From positions 864,276-928,275 of the forward strand of contig LNDX01000001.1 in the NCBI GenBank assembly GCA_001464475.1: 64,000 bases of DNA, given 5' to 3'. Within the stretch, counting starts at the first letter, position 1. Every line of letters starts with the position of its first letter. Below, in pieces: positions 53,365 through 61,985 of the stretch. The translations under genes were made by a program, and so were the position numbers. This stretch comes from Flavobacteriaceae bacterium Ga0077528 (GTDB lineage: Bacteria > Bacteroidota > Bacteroidia > Flavobacteriales > Flavobacteriaceae). Under the pieces are notes generated by a model. The model made no database searches. It was not told where the DNA came from and saw nothing but the letters and a program-made list of their open reading frames with translations.

Positions 53365-54456
53365 ATGGAAAAATTAAAATTCATATTAAGTGGTGGCGGA
53401 ACAGGTGGACATATCTATCCTGCAATCGCTATTGCTAACGAATTAAAATCGCGTTTTCCAGATGCGGAGTTCCTTTTTGTAGGTGCGCAAGACAAAATGG
53501 AAATGCAAAAAGTGCCTCAATCAGGGTATGCTATTGAAGGACTTTGGATTGCAGGTTTACAAAGAAAGTTGACGTTGCAGAATGCCATGTTTCCATTAAA
53601 ATTAGTTAATAGTTTATGGAAATCTAGAAAAATAATTAAGAAGTTCAAGCCAGATGTTGTCATCGGAACAGGCGGATTTGCAAGCGGACCATTATTGCAA
53701 GTTGCCAATAGTTTGAATATTCCAACAGTAATACAAGAGCAAAATTCTTATCCTGGAATTACCAATAAATTATTGAGTAAGAAAGCCAACGCCATTTGTG
53801 TGGCTTATGAAAATTTAGAACGATTTTTTCCAAAAGATAAAATTGTGTTTACAGGGAATCCAGTACGTCAAGATATTTTAGATATTGATTCTAAAAGAAG
53901 TGAAGCTTTGTCTTATTTTAATTTAGATGAAAATAAAAAGACATTATTAATCATTGGCGGAAGTTTAGGTGCAAGAAGAATCAATCAATTAATTGCAAAA
54001 GAACTTGATTTTTTACGAAACAATAACTTGCAAATATTTTGGCAATGTGGTAATTTATATATGGCAGATTACAAACATTTTTCTGAGATAGAGAATGTTC
54101 AAGTAGTTTCGTTTATTGATAGAATGGATTTGATTTATGCTGCAGCAGATTTCGTGATTTCTCGAGCTGGAGCTTCGTCAGTATCAGAATTGTGTTTGGT
54201 TGGAAAACCAACGATTTTTATTCCATCACCAAACGTAGCCGAAGATCATCAGACAAAAAATGCGAAAGCAATTGTAGATAAAAATGGTGCTTTACTAATA
54301 AAAGAAAGTGAGTTAGACGAAAAATTCGAATCAGTTTTTAATAAACTAATTCACGATGAGAGTTTGCAAAAAAGTCTAAGCGAAAACATAAAGAAATTAG
54401 CCAAGCCAAACACAACAAAAGATATAGTTGAACAAATAGTAAAACTAATACAATAG
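53365..54456 (+). CDS. murG: Lipid II synthase (UDP-GlcNAc transferase)
   Basis: MurG adds GlcNAc to lipid I at the cytoplasmic face of the membrane. The 363-residue GT28 protein has [19 protein letters not shown] at the start, [22 protein letters not shown], and the C-terminal donor site [23 protein letters not shown] with [10 protein letters not shown]. It lies 32 bp after ftsW. Confidence 0.97.
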   Translation: MEKLKFILSGGGTGGHIYPAIAIANELKSRFPDAEFLFVGAQDKMEMQKVPQSGYAIEGLWIAGLQRKLTLQNAMFPLKLVNSLWKSRKIIKKFKPDVVIGTGGFASGPLLQVANSLNIPTVIQEQNSYPGITNKLLSKKANAICVAYENLERFFPKDKIVFTGNPVRQDILDIDSKRSEALSYFNLDENKKTLLIIGGSLGARRINQLIAKELDFLRNNNLQIFWQCGNLYMADYKHFSEIENVQVVSFIDRMDLIYAAADFVISRAGASSVSELCLVGKPTIFIPSPNVAEDHQTKNAKAIVDKNGALLIKESELDEKFESVFNKLIHDESLQKSLSENIKKLAKPNTTKDIVEQIVKLIQ

Positions 54457-54544
54457 CAATGTCAATAGCAATTTCAAAAATCAATTGTACATTTTGAATT
54501 TTGAGATTGATTTTTGAAGTTGAATTTTGAAATTGAAATTTAAT

Positions 54545-55888
54545 ATGAATCTAAATCAAATACATAACGTCTATTTCATCGGAATTGGAGGCATCGGAAT
54601 GAGTGCTTTGGCTCGTTATTTCCAGAACATTGGAAAGAATGTTTCGGGTTACGATAAAACACCAACGATGTTGACCGAGGAATTGATTGCTGGCGGAATG
54701 AACATTCATTTTGAAGATTCAATTGCCGCAATTCCTTCGGATTATTTTGTCGAAAATACCTTAGTAATTGTTACGCCAGCAGTTCCAGTTTCTCATTCAG
54801 AATGGAATTATTTTGTAGAAAGAGATTATGTAATTAAAAAAAGAGCTGAAGTTCTTGGCTTGATTACAAAAGATACGTTCTGTTTTGCAGTAGCAGGAAC
54901 GCATGGAAAAACAACTACATCAAGCATTCTTGGTCATATTATGTATGAAAGTGGAGCAGATGTTACAGCATTCCTTGGTGGAATTGTAGAAAATTATCAT
55001 TCTAATTTAATCGGAAGCGGAAAAACAATAACCGTTGTTGAAGCCGATGAGTTTGATCGATCGTTCTTGCATTTGCATCCAAATATTGCATGTGTAACCT
55101 CAATGGACGCAGATCATTTAGATATTTATGGAGATGCCTCTGCAATTGAAGAATCATTTAGAGAATTTGCCAATAAAGTTTCGGATAAAACCAAAATATT
55201 TGTCCCAAAAGGATTGGATTTAGAAGGATTGACCATAGCAATTAATGAAGAAGCAACGTTTAAAGCGTTTAATATTCGTATAGAAAATAGTGCTTATGTT
55301 TTTGACGTTCAAACACCAACAGAAATAATAAAAGATATTGCTTTTGGTTTGCCTGGACATCATAATTTAATGAATGCGCTAATGGCTTTAGCAATGGCCA
55401 AAACTTATGGAACCCCAACCGTGTCCATTGCTAATGCTTTAGCTACATTTAAAGGTGTACAAAGAAGATTTTCGTATCAAATAAAATCAGAAAATCGCGT
55501 TTATATAGATGATTATGCACATCATCCAACAGAAATTAATGCAGTACATCAAGCAGTGAGGGAATTGTATCCAAATCAAAAAGTTTTGGCAATTTTTCAA
55601 CCACATTTGTTTAGTCGAACCAAAGATTTCGCAGACGATTTTGCTAAAAGTTTATCGCAATTTGACGAAGTTCTTTTGTTAGATATTTATCCTGCAAGAG
55701 AATTACCAATGGAAGGAATAACAACTTCTTGGTTGATTTCTAAAATGACAAATGATAATAAAAAATTAGTTTCAAAAGAGGAACTAATTGGTACAATTTT
55801 GGAGAGTGATGCGAAGATAATTGTAACGATTGGAGCAGGAGATATAGGCGAATTAGTACCATCAATAAAAACCGCTTTAGCTAAATAG
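54545..55888 (+). CDS. murC: UDP-MurNAc:L-alanine ligase
   Basis: MurC adds L-alanine to UDP-MurNAc. From ATG 54545 the 447-residue product starts MNLNQIHNVYFIGIGGIGMS, with the UDP-binding loop at once, which favours this start over the TTG at 54527 inside a TTGAA-rich leader. Further markers are VAGTHGKTTTSS, EADEFDRSFLHLHP and YIDDYAHHPTEI. The 88-bp gap to murG is low complexity (repeated TTGAATTTTGA-like words). Confidence 0.96.
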   Translation: MNLNQIHNVYFIGIGGIGMSALARYFQNIGKNVSGYDKTPTMLTEELIAGGMNIHFEDSIAAIPSDYFVENTLVIVTPAVPVSHSEWNYFVERDYVIKKRAEVLGLITKDTFCFAVAGTHGKTTTSSILGHIMYESGADVTAFLGGIVENYHSNLIGSGKTITVVEADEFDRSFLHLHPNIACVTSMDADHLDIYGDASAIEESFREFANKVSDKTKIFVPKGLDLEGLTIAINEEATFKAFNIRIENSAYVFDVQTPTEIIKDIAFGLPGHHNLMNALMALAMAKTYGTPTVSIANALATFKGVQRRFSYQIKSENRVYIDDYAHHPTEINAVHQAVRELYPNQKVLAIFQPHLFSRTKDFADDFAKSLSQFDEVLLLDIYPARELPMEGITTSWLISKMTNDNKKLVSKEELIGTILESDAKIIVTIGAGDIGELVPSIKTALAK

Positions 55889-55967
55889 CTTCGGACTTTA
55901 GTCCGATGAAAAAAATAAAAATAGAATAAAAAAACAAAAAACGAAATATTAAAAAATTAAAGCAATT

Positions 55968-56690
55968 ATGAAATTTCTAAAATGGAACAATATCCGATTA
56001 ATACTAATGTTTGCATTGGTTGTTTTTCTGTATTCGTTTACTTCAAATAGAAATTCACATCGTAAATTAAAGAAATCAGAAGTGGTTTTTGTTGGAGATA
56101 ATAACAATTTTGTTAAACAAGAATCGGTTAATAAATTGTTAATAGAAAATAGTTCAGATGTAAAAACCATTGAAAAATCGGACTTAAATTTGAACAAATT
56201 GGAAAATTCTATCAACAAACATCCTATGGTTGAAAAATCAGAAGTTTTTGTAAGTGTTGATGGTGTTCTAAAGGCGGTGGTGAAACAAAAAACACCCATA
56301 GCAAGAGTGTTTAGTGAGGAAGGTTCGTTCTATATTGATTATGAGGGAAATAGAATGCCGCTTTCTGATATAAGTACAGCTAGAGTACCGCTAATTTCGG
56401 GGGTTATTGACAACAAAAACAAGAAGAAATTATCCGAAGTTTTGAAGATGATTTACAACGATGAATTTTTGAAAAAAAATATCATTGGTGTTCAAGTTTT
56501 GCCTGATGCGAGCTTAATGATGACCAACAGGAACTATGATTTTAAAATCGAGTTTGGCAAAATGATGAATGAAGAAAAGAAATTTAAAAATTATAAAGCA
56601 TTTTTTCAGAAAGCAGTTTCAGATACGATGCTAAATAATTACAAGAAAATAAATTTGAGATTTACACATCAAGTTGTTTGTACAAAATAA
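55968..56690 (+). CDS. ftsQ: FtsQ/DivIB divisome protein
   Basis: The 240-residue protein has a short basic cytoplasmic end, one membrane helix (IRLILMFALVVFLYSF) and a periplasmic part beginning with a POTRA-like domain. That domain includes VNKLLIENSSDVKTIEKSDLNLNKLENSINKHPMVEK, here noted as one helix-strand region, and then VDGVLKAVVKQKTPIARVF. This layout and the place between murC and ftsA identify FtsQ. A small hairpin (TCGGAC-TTTA-GTCCGA, 55891-55906) lies in the 79-bp gap before it, with no U-run. Confidence 0.9.
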   Translation: MKFLKWNNIRLILMFALVVFLYSFTSNRNSHRKLKKSEVVFVGDNNNFVKQESVNKLLIENSSDVKTIEKSDLNLNKLENSINKHPMVEKSEVFVSVDGVLKAVVKQKTPIARVFSEEGSFYIDYEGNRMPLSDISTARVPLISGVIDNKNKKKLSEVLKMIYNDEFLKKNIIGVQVLPDASLMMTNRNYDFKIEFGKMMNEEKKFKNYKAFFQKAVSDTMLNNYKKINLRFTHQVVCTK

Positions 56691-56756
56691 CTTCTAGTAG
56701 AAAATCAAGAAAAAAGAGATAGAATAAATATTGTATCGAGCAAATTAGTTGACAAT

Positions 56757-58142
56757 ATGGAGAATAGAGAAAACATTGCAGTTGGTTTAGACATCGGAAC
56801 TACGAAAATCGTAGCGATGATTGGTAAGAAAAATGAGTACGGTAAACTTGAAATTTTAGGTCTTGGAAAAGCCAAAAGTTTAGGTGTGGCTCGTGGTGTT
56901 GTAAATAATATTACACAAACCATTCAATCCATCCAACAAGCAGTTTTAGAAGCGGAAGAAAACTCAGGATACAAAATCAATGATTGCGTTGTTGGTATTG
57001 CAGGACAACACATTCGTAGTATTCAACACACGGATTATATCAGTAGAAGTAATCCAGAAGAAGTAATTAGTGGTAAAGACATTCAATTGTTAATTGATCA
57101 AGTTAACAAATTAGCGATGTTGCCAGGTGAAGAAATTATTCACGTGTTGCCACAAGAATTTAAAATCGACGGACAATCAGAAATCAAAGAACCAATTGGT
57201 ATGTATGGTGGACGATTGGAAGCAAGTTTTCACGTTGTTGTTGGACAAGCAGCTTCTATCAGAAATGTAGGAAGATGCATCCAAAGTTCCGGAATTGAAT
57301 TGTCAGGATTAACATTGGAACCTTTAGCTTCAGCAGATGCTGTTTTAAGTCAAGAAGAAAAAGAAGCAGGTGTTGCTTTAATAGATATTGGTGGTGGAAC
57401 AACAGATTTAGCCATTTTTAAAGACGGAATCATTCGTCACACAGCTGTAATTCCTTTCGGAGGAAATGTGATTACAGAAGATATTAAAGAAGGTTGTTCT
57501 ATTATCGAAAAACAAGCAGAGTTATTAAAAGTAAAATTTGGTTCGGCTTGGCCAGGAGAAAATAAAGACAACGAAATTGTTTCCATTCCAGGATTACGTG
57601 GTAGAGAACCAAAAGAAATTTCTTTGAAAAACTTATCTAAAATCATTCACGCACGTGTGGTTGAAATTATTGAACAAGTTTTTACAGAAATTAAAGTTTA
57701 CGGTCACGAAGATCCAAGAAAGAAATTGATTGCAGGAATCGTTCTTACAGGTGGTGGAGCGCAATTGCAACACATCAAACAATTAGTGGAATACATCACA
57801 GGAATGGACACTAGAATTGGTTATCCTAACGAACATTTGGCAGGAAATTCTAGCGAAGATATTTCAAGTCCATTATTTGCAACAGCAGTTGGATTAGTAA
57901 TGAATAGTGTAGCTAACAATACGCAAAGCGCTTACAAATTAGAAGTAAGTCAAGCTATTCCGCAGCCAAGACCAATTGCAAGACCAGTTGTTGAAGAAGT
58001 GCAAGAGGTAACGCAACAACAAGAAGAACAAATTGAAAATAAAGTTGAAAAAGAAGTGGAAACAACAGAAGGAAAAATCAGAAAATCATTTTTTGATAAG
58101 TATGTTGATAAAATCAAAGATTTCTTAGACAACGCAGAGTAA
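56757..58142 (+). CDS. ftsA: Cell division protein FtsA
   Basis: FtsA is the actin-like protein that anchors FtsZ to the membrane. The 461-residue protein has phosphate-1 (VGLDIGTTKIVAMIG), phosphate-2 (ALIDIGGGTTDLAIF) and the adenosine motif (IVLTGGGAQLQHI). The C-terminus IRKSFFDKYVDKIKDFLDNAE is an amphipathic helix of the membrane-targeting type, reached through a Gln/Glu/Val-rich linker. It sits 66 bp after ftsQ. Confidence 0.96.
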   Translation: MENRENIAVGLDIGTTKIVAMIGKKNEYGKLEILGLGKAKSLGVARGVVNNITQTIQSIQQAVLEAEENSGYKINDCVVGIAGQHIRSIQHTDYISRSNPEEVISGKDIQLLIDQVNKLAMLPGEEIIHVLPQEFKIDGQSEIKEPIGMYGGRLEASFHVVVGQAASIRNVGRCIQSSGIELSGLTLEPLASADAVLSQEEKEAGVALIDIGGGTTDLAIFKDGIIRHTAVIPFGGNVITEDIKEGCSIIEKQAELLKVKFGSAWPGENKDNEIVSIPGLRGREPKEISLKNLSKIIHARVVEIIEQVFTEIKVYGHEDPRKKLIAGIVLTGGGAQLQHIKQLVEYITGMDTRIGYPNEHLAGNSSEDISSPLFATAVGLVMNSVANNTQSAYKLEVSQAIPQPRPIARPVVEEVQEVTQQQEEQIENKVEKEVETTEGKIRKSFFDKYVDKIKDFLDNAE

Positions 58143-58232
58143 TTTAATATTAGATTTAAAATATCAGATATTAGATTTAAATAGAAAAACAAAACTAGAA
58201 TACAGAATAAAATCAAACAAAACCAAAATAGT

Positions 58233-60176
58233 ATGATAAGCAACTCAGAATTTGGAAGCATCTCATTTGATTTACCCAAAAATCAATCAAATGTTATTAA
58301 AGTTATCGGAGTTGGTGGCGGTGGAAGCAACGCAATCAACCACATGTTCAAACAAGGAATCAAAGGTGTAGATTTCATCGTTTGTAATACTGATTCTCAG
58401 GCATTACAAAACAGTCCTGTGCCAAATAAAATTCAGTTGGGTGTAAACTTAACAGAAGGTTTAGGAGCAGGAGCAAATCCAGATGTTGGACAACAATCAG
58501 CAATCGAAAGTATCGATGATATTGAAAAAATGTTGGATAGCAACACCAAGATGGTTTTCATCACCGCAGGAATGGGTGGAGGAACAGGAACAGGTGCGGC
58601 TCCTGTAATTGCTCAATTGGCTAAAGAAAGAGACATACTAACGGTTGGTATTGTTACAATTCCTTTTCAATTTGAAGGAAAGGTACGTCAAGACCAAGCA
58701 TTAGCAGGTGTTGAAAGATTAAGAAAACAAGTAGATTCATTAATTGTTATCAATAATAATAAATTAAGAGAAGTATACGGAAATCTTGGTTTCAAAGCTG
58801 GTTTCTCTAAAGCTGACGAAGTTTTAGCAACTGCATCACGCGGAATTGCTGAAGTAATTACACATCACTACACACAAAATATCGATTTAAAAGATGCTAA
58901 AACGGTATTAGCAAACAGTGGAACTGCTATCATGGGTTCTGCAATTGCAAGTGGTGAAAATAGAGCTAAAGATGCTATTATTTCTGCTTTAGATTCTCCT
59001 TTATTGAATGATAATAAAATTACTGGTGCTAAAAACGTATTGTTGCTTATCGTTTCAGGTACTAATGAAATTACTATTGACGAAATCGGAGAAATCAACG
59101 ATCACATTCAAGCTGAAGCAGGTCACAACGCCAATATTATTATGGGAGTTGGTGAAGATGAAGCTCATGGTGATGCTATTGCAGTTACAATTATTGCAAC
59201 AGGTTTCAACGTAGAACAACAAAACGAAATCGTAAATACAGAAGTTAAAAAAATCATTCATTCACTAGAAGATGAGCAAAAGTTAGTTCATGACTTAACT
59301 CAAAAACCAGTTGATTTTTTTCAACCGAAGGTAGAGACTCCAATTGAAGTAACTGCCGAAGTTAAAGAAGAAAAAATTGTTTTCGAATTAATCGAAGATG
59401 AAGTAAAACCAGAACCAGTTGTAGCAAAAGTTAACGAAAACGAACTAATTGCGATGAACGACTTCATCCGTAATTTAGATGTAACTTTCGAAATCGTTTC
59501 TCCTATAAAAGATATCGATTTTACTTTTACAACTCCAGCGGTAAACGAAATTAAAGTTGTTGAGCCACAAGTTGTAGCTAAAGAAGAAGAGCAAATTACA
59601 TTCTCTTTCGATTTACCAATTGCTAAGCCGGTTGAAAATACAATTGAAGAAGATAGAATTATATTCGATTTAACTGCAGAAACTAAAGATATTAAAGTTA
59701 ACGAGCACGTAGAATTTGTTCCAGTAACTGAAGTAAATCAAAACGGAGTAATCAAATATTCTCTTGAAGAATATATGGAAATTGAAAACGATTTGTTGAG
59801 TTCTAAACCAGCTGCTAAGTTGGAAGAGCCAATCGAAGAGTCATTAAATTTCACAATGAAAGTAGCTGAGCCAGCAAAACCAACTTACGCTACACATTCA
59901 GATGATATTTCTCCAATGGAAATGACTATCGAAGAAACTTTAAAACTACGTGCAGACGAAAGAAGACGTAAATTAAAAGAATTCAATTACAAGTTTCACA
60001 ACAATCCATCGAGAGTTGACGAACTTGAAAGAGAACCAGCATACAAAAGATTAGGAGTAGATTTAACAGAAAATCAAAACCTAAACAACAATTCAAGAAT
60101 GTCATTAGGAACCGATAGTAACGACGATATTCAGTTACGTTCTAATAATTCATTCTTACACGATAATGTAGATTAA
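58233..60176 (+). CDS. ftsZ: Cell division protein FtsZ with very long C-terminal region
   Basis: FtsZ polymerises into the division ring. The GTPase domain spans about residues 20-335 and has the tubulin motif GGMGGGTGTGAAP near residue 115 and the GVGGGGSNAINHM start. At 647 residues it is far longer than E. coli FtsZ (383), because about 310 residues follow the core. This tail contains recurring EExIxF(E/S/D) segments (EEKIVFELIED, EEQITFSFDL, EEDRIIFDLT). A basic stretch (LRADERRRKLKEFNYKFHN) and the terminus SFLHDNVD close the protein. The canonical IPAFLRR-like peptide is not seen. Confidence 0.96.
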   Translation: MISNSEFGSISFDLPKNQSNVIKVIGVGGGGSNAINHMFKQGIKGVDFIVCNTDSQALQNSPVPNKIQLGVNLTEGLGAGANPDVGQQSAIESIDDIEKMLDSNTKMVFITAGMGGGTGTGAAPVIAQLAKERDILTVGIVTIPFQFEGKVRQDQALAGVERLRKQVDSLIVINNNKLREVYGNLGFKAGFSKADEVLATASRGIAEVITHHYTQNIDLKDAKTVLANSGTAIMGSAIASGENRAKDAIISALDSPLLNDNKITGAKNVLLLIVSGTNEITIDEIGEINDHIQAEAGHNANIIMGVGEDEAHGDAIAVTIIATGFNVEQQNEIVNTEVKKIIHSLEDEQKLVHDLTQKPVDFFQPKVETPIEVTAEVKEEKIVFELIEDEVKPEPVVAKVNENELIAMNDFIRNLDVTFEIVSPIKDIDFTFTTPAVNEIKVVEPQVVAKEEEQITFSFDLPIAKPVENTIEEDRIIFDLTAETKDIKVNEHVEFVPVTEVNQNGVIKYSLEEYMEIENDLLSSKPAAKLEEPIEESLNFTMKVAEPAKPTYATHSDDISPMEMTIEETLKLRADERRRKLKEFNYKFHNNPSRVDELEREPAYKRLGVDLTENQNLNNNSRMSLGTDSNDDIQLRSNNSFLHDNVD

Positions 60177-60199
60177 TCATAAGTTAATTAAAAATGGGT

Positions 60200-60238
60200 A
60201 GCCCGAAAGTTCAATTGAAATTTCGGGTTATTTTTTTT
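60200..60238 (+). terminator. Intrinsic terminator of the dcw cluster
   Basis: AGCCCGAAA pairs with TTTCGGGTT (9 bp with a G-U) and the inner TTCAATTGAA is also self-complementary; TATTTTTTTT follows. It lies 24 bp past the ftsZ stop. Confidence 0.88.
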
Positions 60239-60280
60239 ACCTTTGTGTGGCTTTTTGGATGCATGCTGAAGAATTTCAGT

Positions 60281-60398
60281 AGCGAATGGTTTGCGCATTT
60301 TTGTAATCCATTTTCCTGCTTTACGTTACAATCTTTATTTTGTTGACTTCGAGTGCCTCAGCCAACAAAATAAAGGATTTCCACTGCAATCAGGGCTA
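60281..60398. repeat. Interspersed intergenic element, copy B
   Basis: This copy shares the left block (AGCGAATGGTTTG), the middle block (TTCCTGCTTTACGTTACAAT) and the right block (ATCAGGGCTAA) with copy A at 7541-7648. Its core is a different hairpin: a 13-bp stem (CTTTATTTTGTTG, 60333-60345, with 60363-60375) around a 17-nt loop. It lies in the ftsZ-yqeY gap, after the ftsZ terminator. Confidence 0.75.
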
Positions 60399-60453
60399 AT
60401 AAGCAATCCATTTGAATAAAATCTAATATCTAATATCAAAAATCTAATAAAAA

Positions 60454-60903
60454 ATGAGTTTACAATCAAAAATAATGGACGTAATGAAAGATGCCATGCG
60501 TTCTAAAGATACAGTGGCATTGGAAGCATTGAGAGCTATCAAATCAGAATTATTGTTAGCACAAACAGCTACAGGTTCAAAAGAAGAAATTTCTGAAGCT
60601 GACGAAATCAAAATTTTACAAAAACTTGTAAAAATGAGAAAAGACAGCGCCGAAATTTATAAAACGCAAAACCGTCCTGATTTAGCGGAACCAGAATTAG
60701 CACAAATTACTGTAATCGAACAATTCTTGCCAGCACAACTTTCAGAAGCTGAAGTAGAAGCAATCGTTTCTAAAATCATTGCAGAAACTGGAGCATCAGG
60801 AATCGCTTCTATGGGAAAAGTTATGGGATTAGCCTCAGCTCAAATCGGCGGACAAGCAGAAGGAAAAACGATTTCAGCTATAGTTAAAAAATTATTAGTT
60901 TAA
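60454..60903 (+). CDS. GatB/YqeY domain protein
   Basis: The 149-residue protein fits the stand-alone YqeY family, which resembles the tRNA-binding tail of the GatB amidotransferase subunit. Markers are VALEALRAIKSELLLAQ, KMRKDSAEIYKTQNRPDLAE, EQFLPAQLSEAEVEAIV and the ending MGKVMGLASAQIGGQAEGK. The cellular role is not settled. It is preceded by copy B of the interspersed element and a short AATCTAA-rich leader. Confidence 0.92.
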   Translation: MSLQSKIMDVMKDAMRSKDTVALEALRAIKSELLLAQTATGSKEEISEADEIKILQKLVKMRKDSAEIYKTQNRPDLAEPELAQITVIEQFLPAQLSEAEVEAIVSKIIAETGASGIASMGKVMGLASAQIGGQAEGKTISAIVKKLLV

Positions 60904-60974
60904 TTTATAAGTACAAATTACGAAATACAAATTACGAGGAAAAACTTTGTATTTCGTACCTCATACTTCAAATT

Positions 60975-61048
60975 GGCTTCGTAGTTCAACTGGATAGAAT
61001 ATCAGATTTCGGCTCTGATGGTTGCAGGTTCGAACCCTGCCGAGGTCA
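60975..61048 (+). tRNA. tRNA-Arg (anticodon TCG)
   Basis: The 74-nt cloverleaf has acceptor GGCTTCG with CGAGGTC (two G-U pairs), anticodon stem TCAGA/TCTGA with loop TTTCGGC, and T-arm GCAGG/CCTGC with TTCGAAC. The discriminator is A and CCA is not encoded. The anticodon TCG reads CGN arginine codons. No consensus promoter stands directly upstream, so it may be read from the yqeY side. Confidence 0.94.
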
Positions 61049-61064
61049 CTAACAACCAAATCAT

Positions 61065-61862
61065 TTGATTATATTATACCTTCTTTTTGCTGGAGTAGCA
61101 GCATTTTTTTTCTTTGTTGTTTACTCAGTAATCGAGGAAAAATATGGTGTGCTTTTCAATAAACCATTTTACATTCATTTTTATCCAACTTTAAAAACAT
61201 TGGATGCTAATCAATCCTATGTTTTAAACAAGCAATTTGATTATTACAATTCACTCTCAGATAAAAAGAAAAAATACTTCGAACATCGCGTTGCAACTTT
61301 CATCGAACGATATGAATTCATAGGTAAAGAAGATTTTATAATAACCGATGAAGTTCAGGTTTTGATTGCCTCGACGTCTGTAATGTTAACCTTCGGTTTG
61401 AGAAATTATTTGTACACGAATATTGATAAAGTAATCGTTTATCCATCGGTTTATTACTCAGAAATTAACGATGCTTATCACAAAGGTGAATTCAATCCGC
61501 GAATGAAAGCTATTGTTTTTTCATGGGAAGATTTCAAAGCAGGTTACGAAATTAAAAACGATAATTTAAATCTCGGAATCCACGAATTTGCTCACGTGCT
61601 TCATTTTCATGGCATGAACAGTCAAGACACAAGTGCCATAATTTTTTCAAGAATGTATGATAGAATTCGAAGAGAAGTTGAGTATCCGGCAAATAGAGAG
61701 CGATTAATCAATTCAGATTATTTTAGAATTTATGCTTACACTAATCATTTTGAATTTTTAGCTGTTATTATCGAACATTATTTTGAATCACCTCATTTAT
61801 TCAAACAAGAATTTCCAAAACTTTTCGAAAATGTAAGCAAAATGTTGAATCATAAGCACTAG
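61065..61862 (+). CDS. MtfA-like zinc-dependent peptidase (M90), TTG start
   Basis: The 265-residue protein has an N-terminal membrane segment (LYLLFAGVAAFFFFVVYSVI) and the zinc motif HEFAH in NLGIHEFAHVLHFHG, with a later HFEFLAVIIEHYFESP that supplies the third ligand. This is the MtfA (M90) pattern. E. coli MtfA is soluble, so the membrane segment is a difference. A stop at 61050 leaves only the TTG at 61065 as a start. The gene begins 17 bp after tRNA-Arg and may share its transcript. Confidence 0.82.
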   Translation: MIILYLLFAGVAAFFFFVVYSVIEEKYGVLFNKPFYIHFYPTLKTLDANQSYVLNKQFDYYNSLSDKKKKYFEHRVATFIERYEFIGKEDFIITDEVQVLIASTSVMLTFGLRNYLYTNIDKVIVYPSVYYSEINDAYHKGEFNPRMKAIVFSWEDFKAGYEIKNDNLNLGIHEFAHVLHFHGMNSQDTSAIIFSRMYDRIRREVEYPANRERLINSDYFRIYAYTNHFEFLAVIIEHYFESPHLFKQEFPKLFENVSKMLNHKH

Positions 61863-61884
61863 CTTTATTAAATTAAAATTTTAT

Positions 61885-61985
61885 ATATGAAATCACCACA
61901 AACAACAAGTTTGTTGCAAACAAACAACAATTATTAAAAAGGTGATACCATATGTTACCTCTAAAAAATAAAATTTAAACATATG
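61885..61985 (+). promoter_or_regulatory. Conserved structured 5' leader element, copy 4
   Basis: The leader frame starts at 61887 (MKSPQTTSLLQTNNNY, stop 61935-61937). P1 is ATCACC/GGTGAT, a compensatory change from ATCGCC/GGCGAT. P2 is TTTGT-TGCAA-ACAAA, and P3 pairs CATATGTT with AACATATG covering the ATG at 61983. As in copy 1, a one-base insertion makes the leader frame end early; read in the next frame, the tail would give the IPYVTSKK ending of copy 3. Confidence 0.78.

Noticed and set aside
55891..55906. TCGGAC-TTTA-GTCCGA hairpin between murC and ftsQ as a terminator
   Set aside because: It is followed by A residues and not T residues on the plus strand, and ending transcription there would cut off ftsQ, ftsA and ftsZ.
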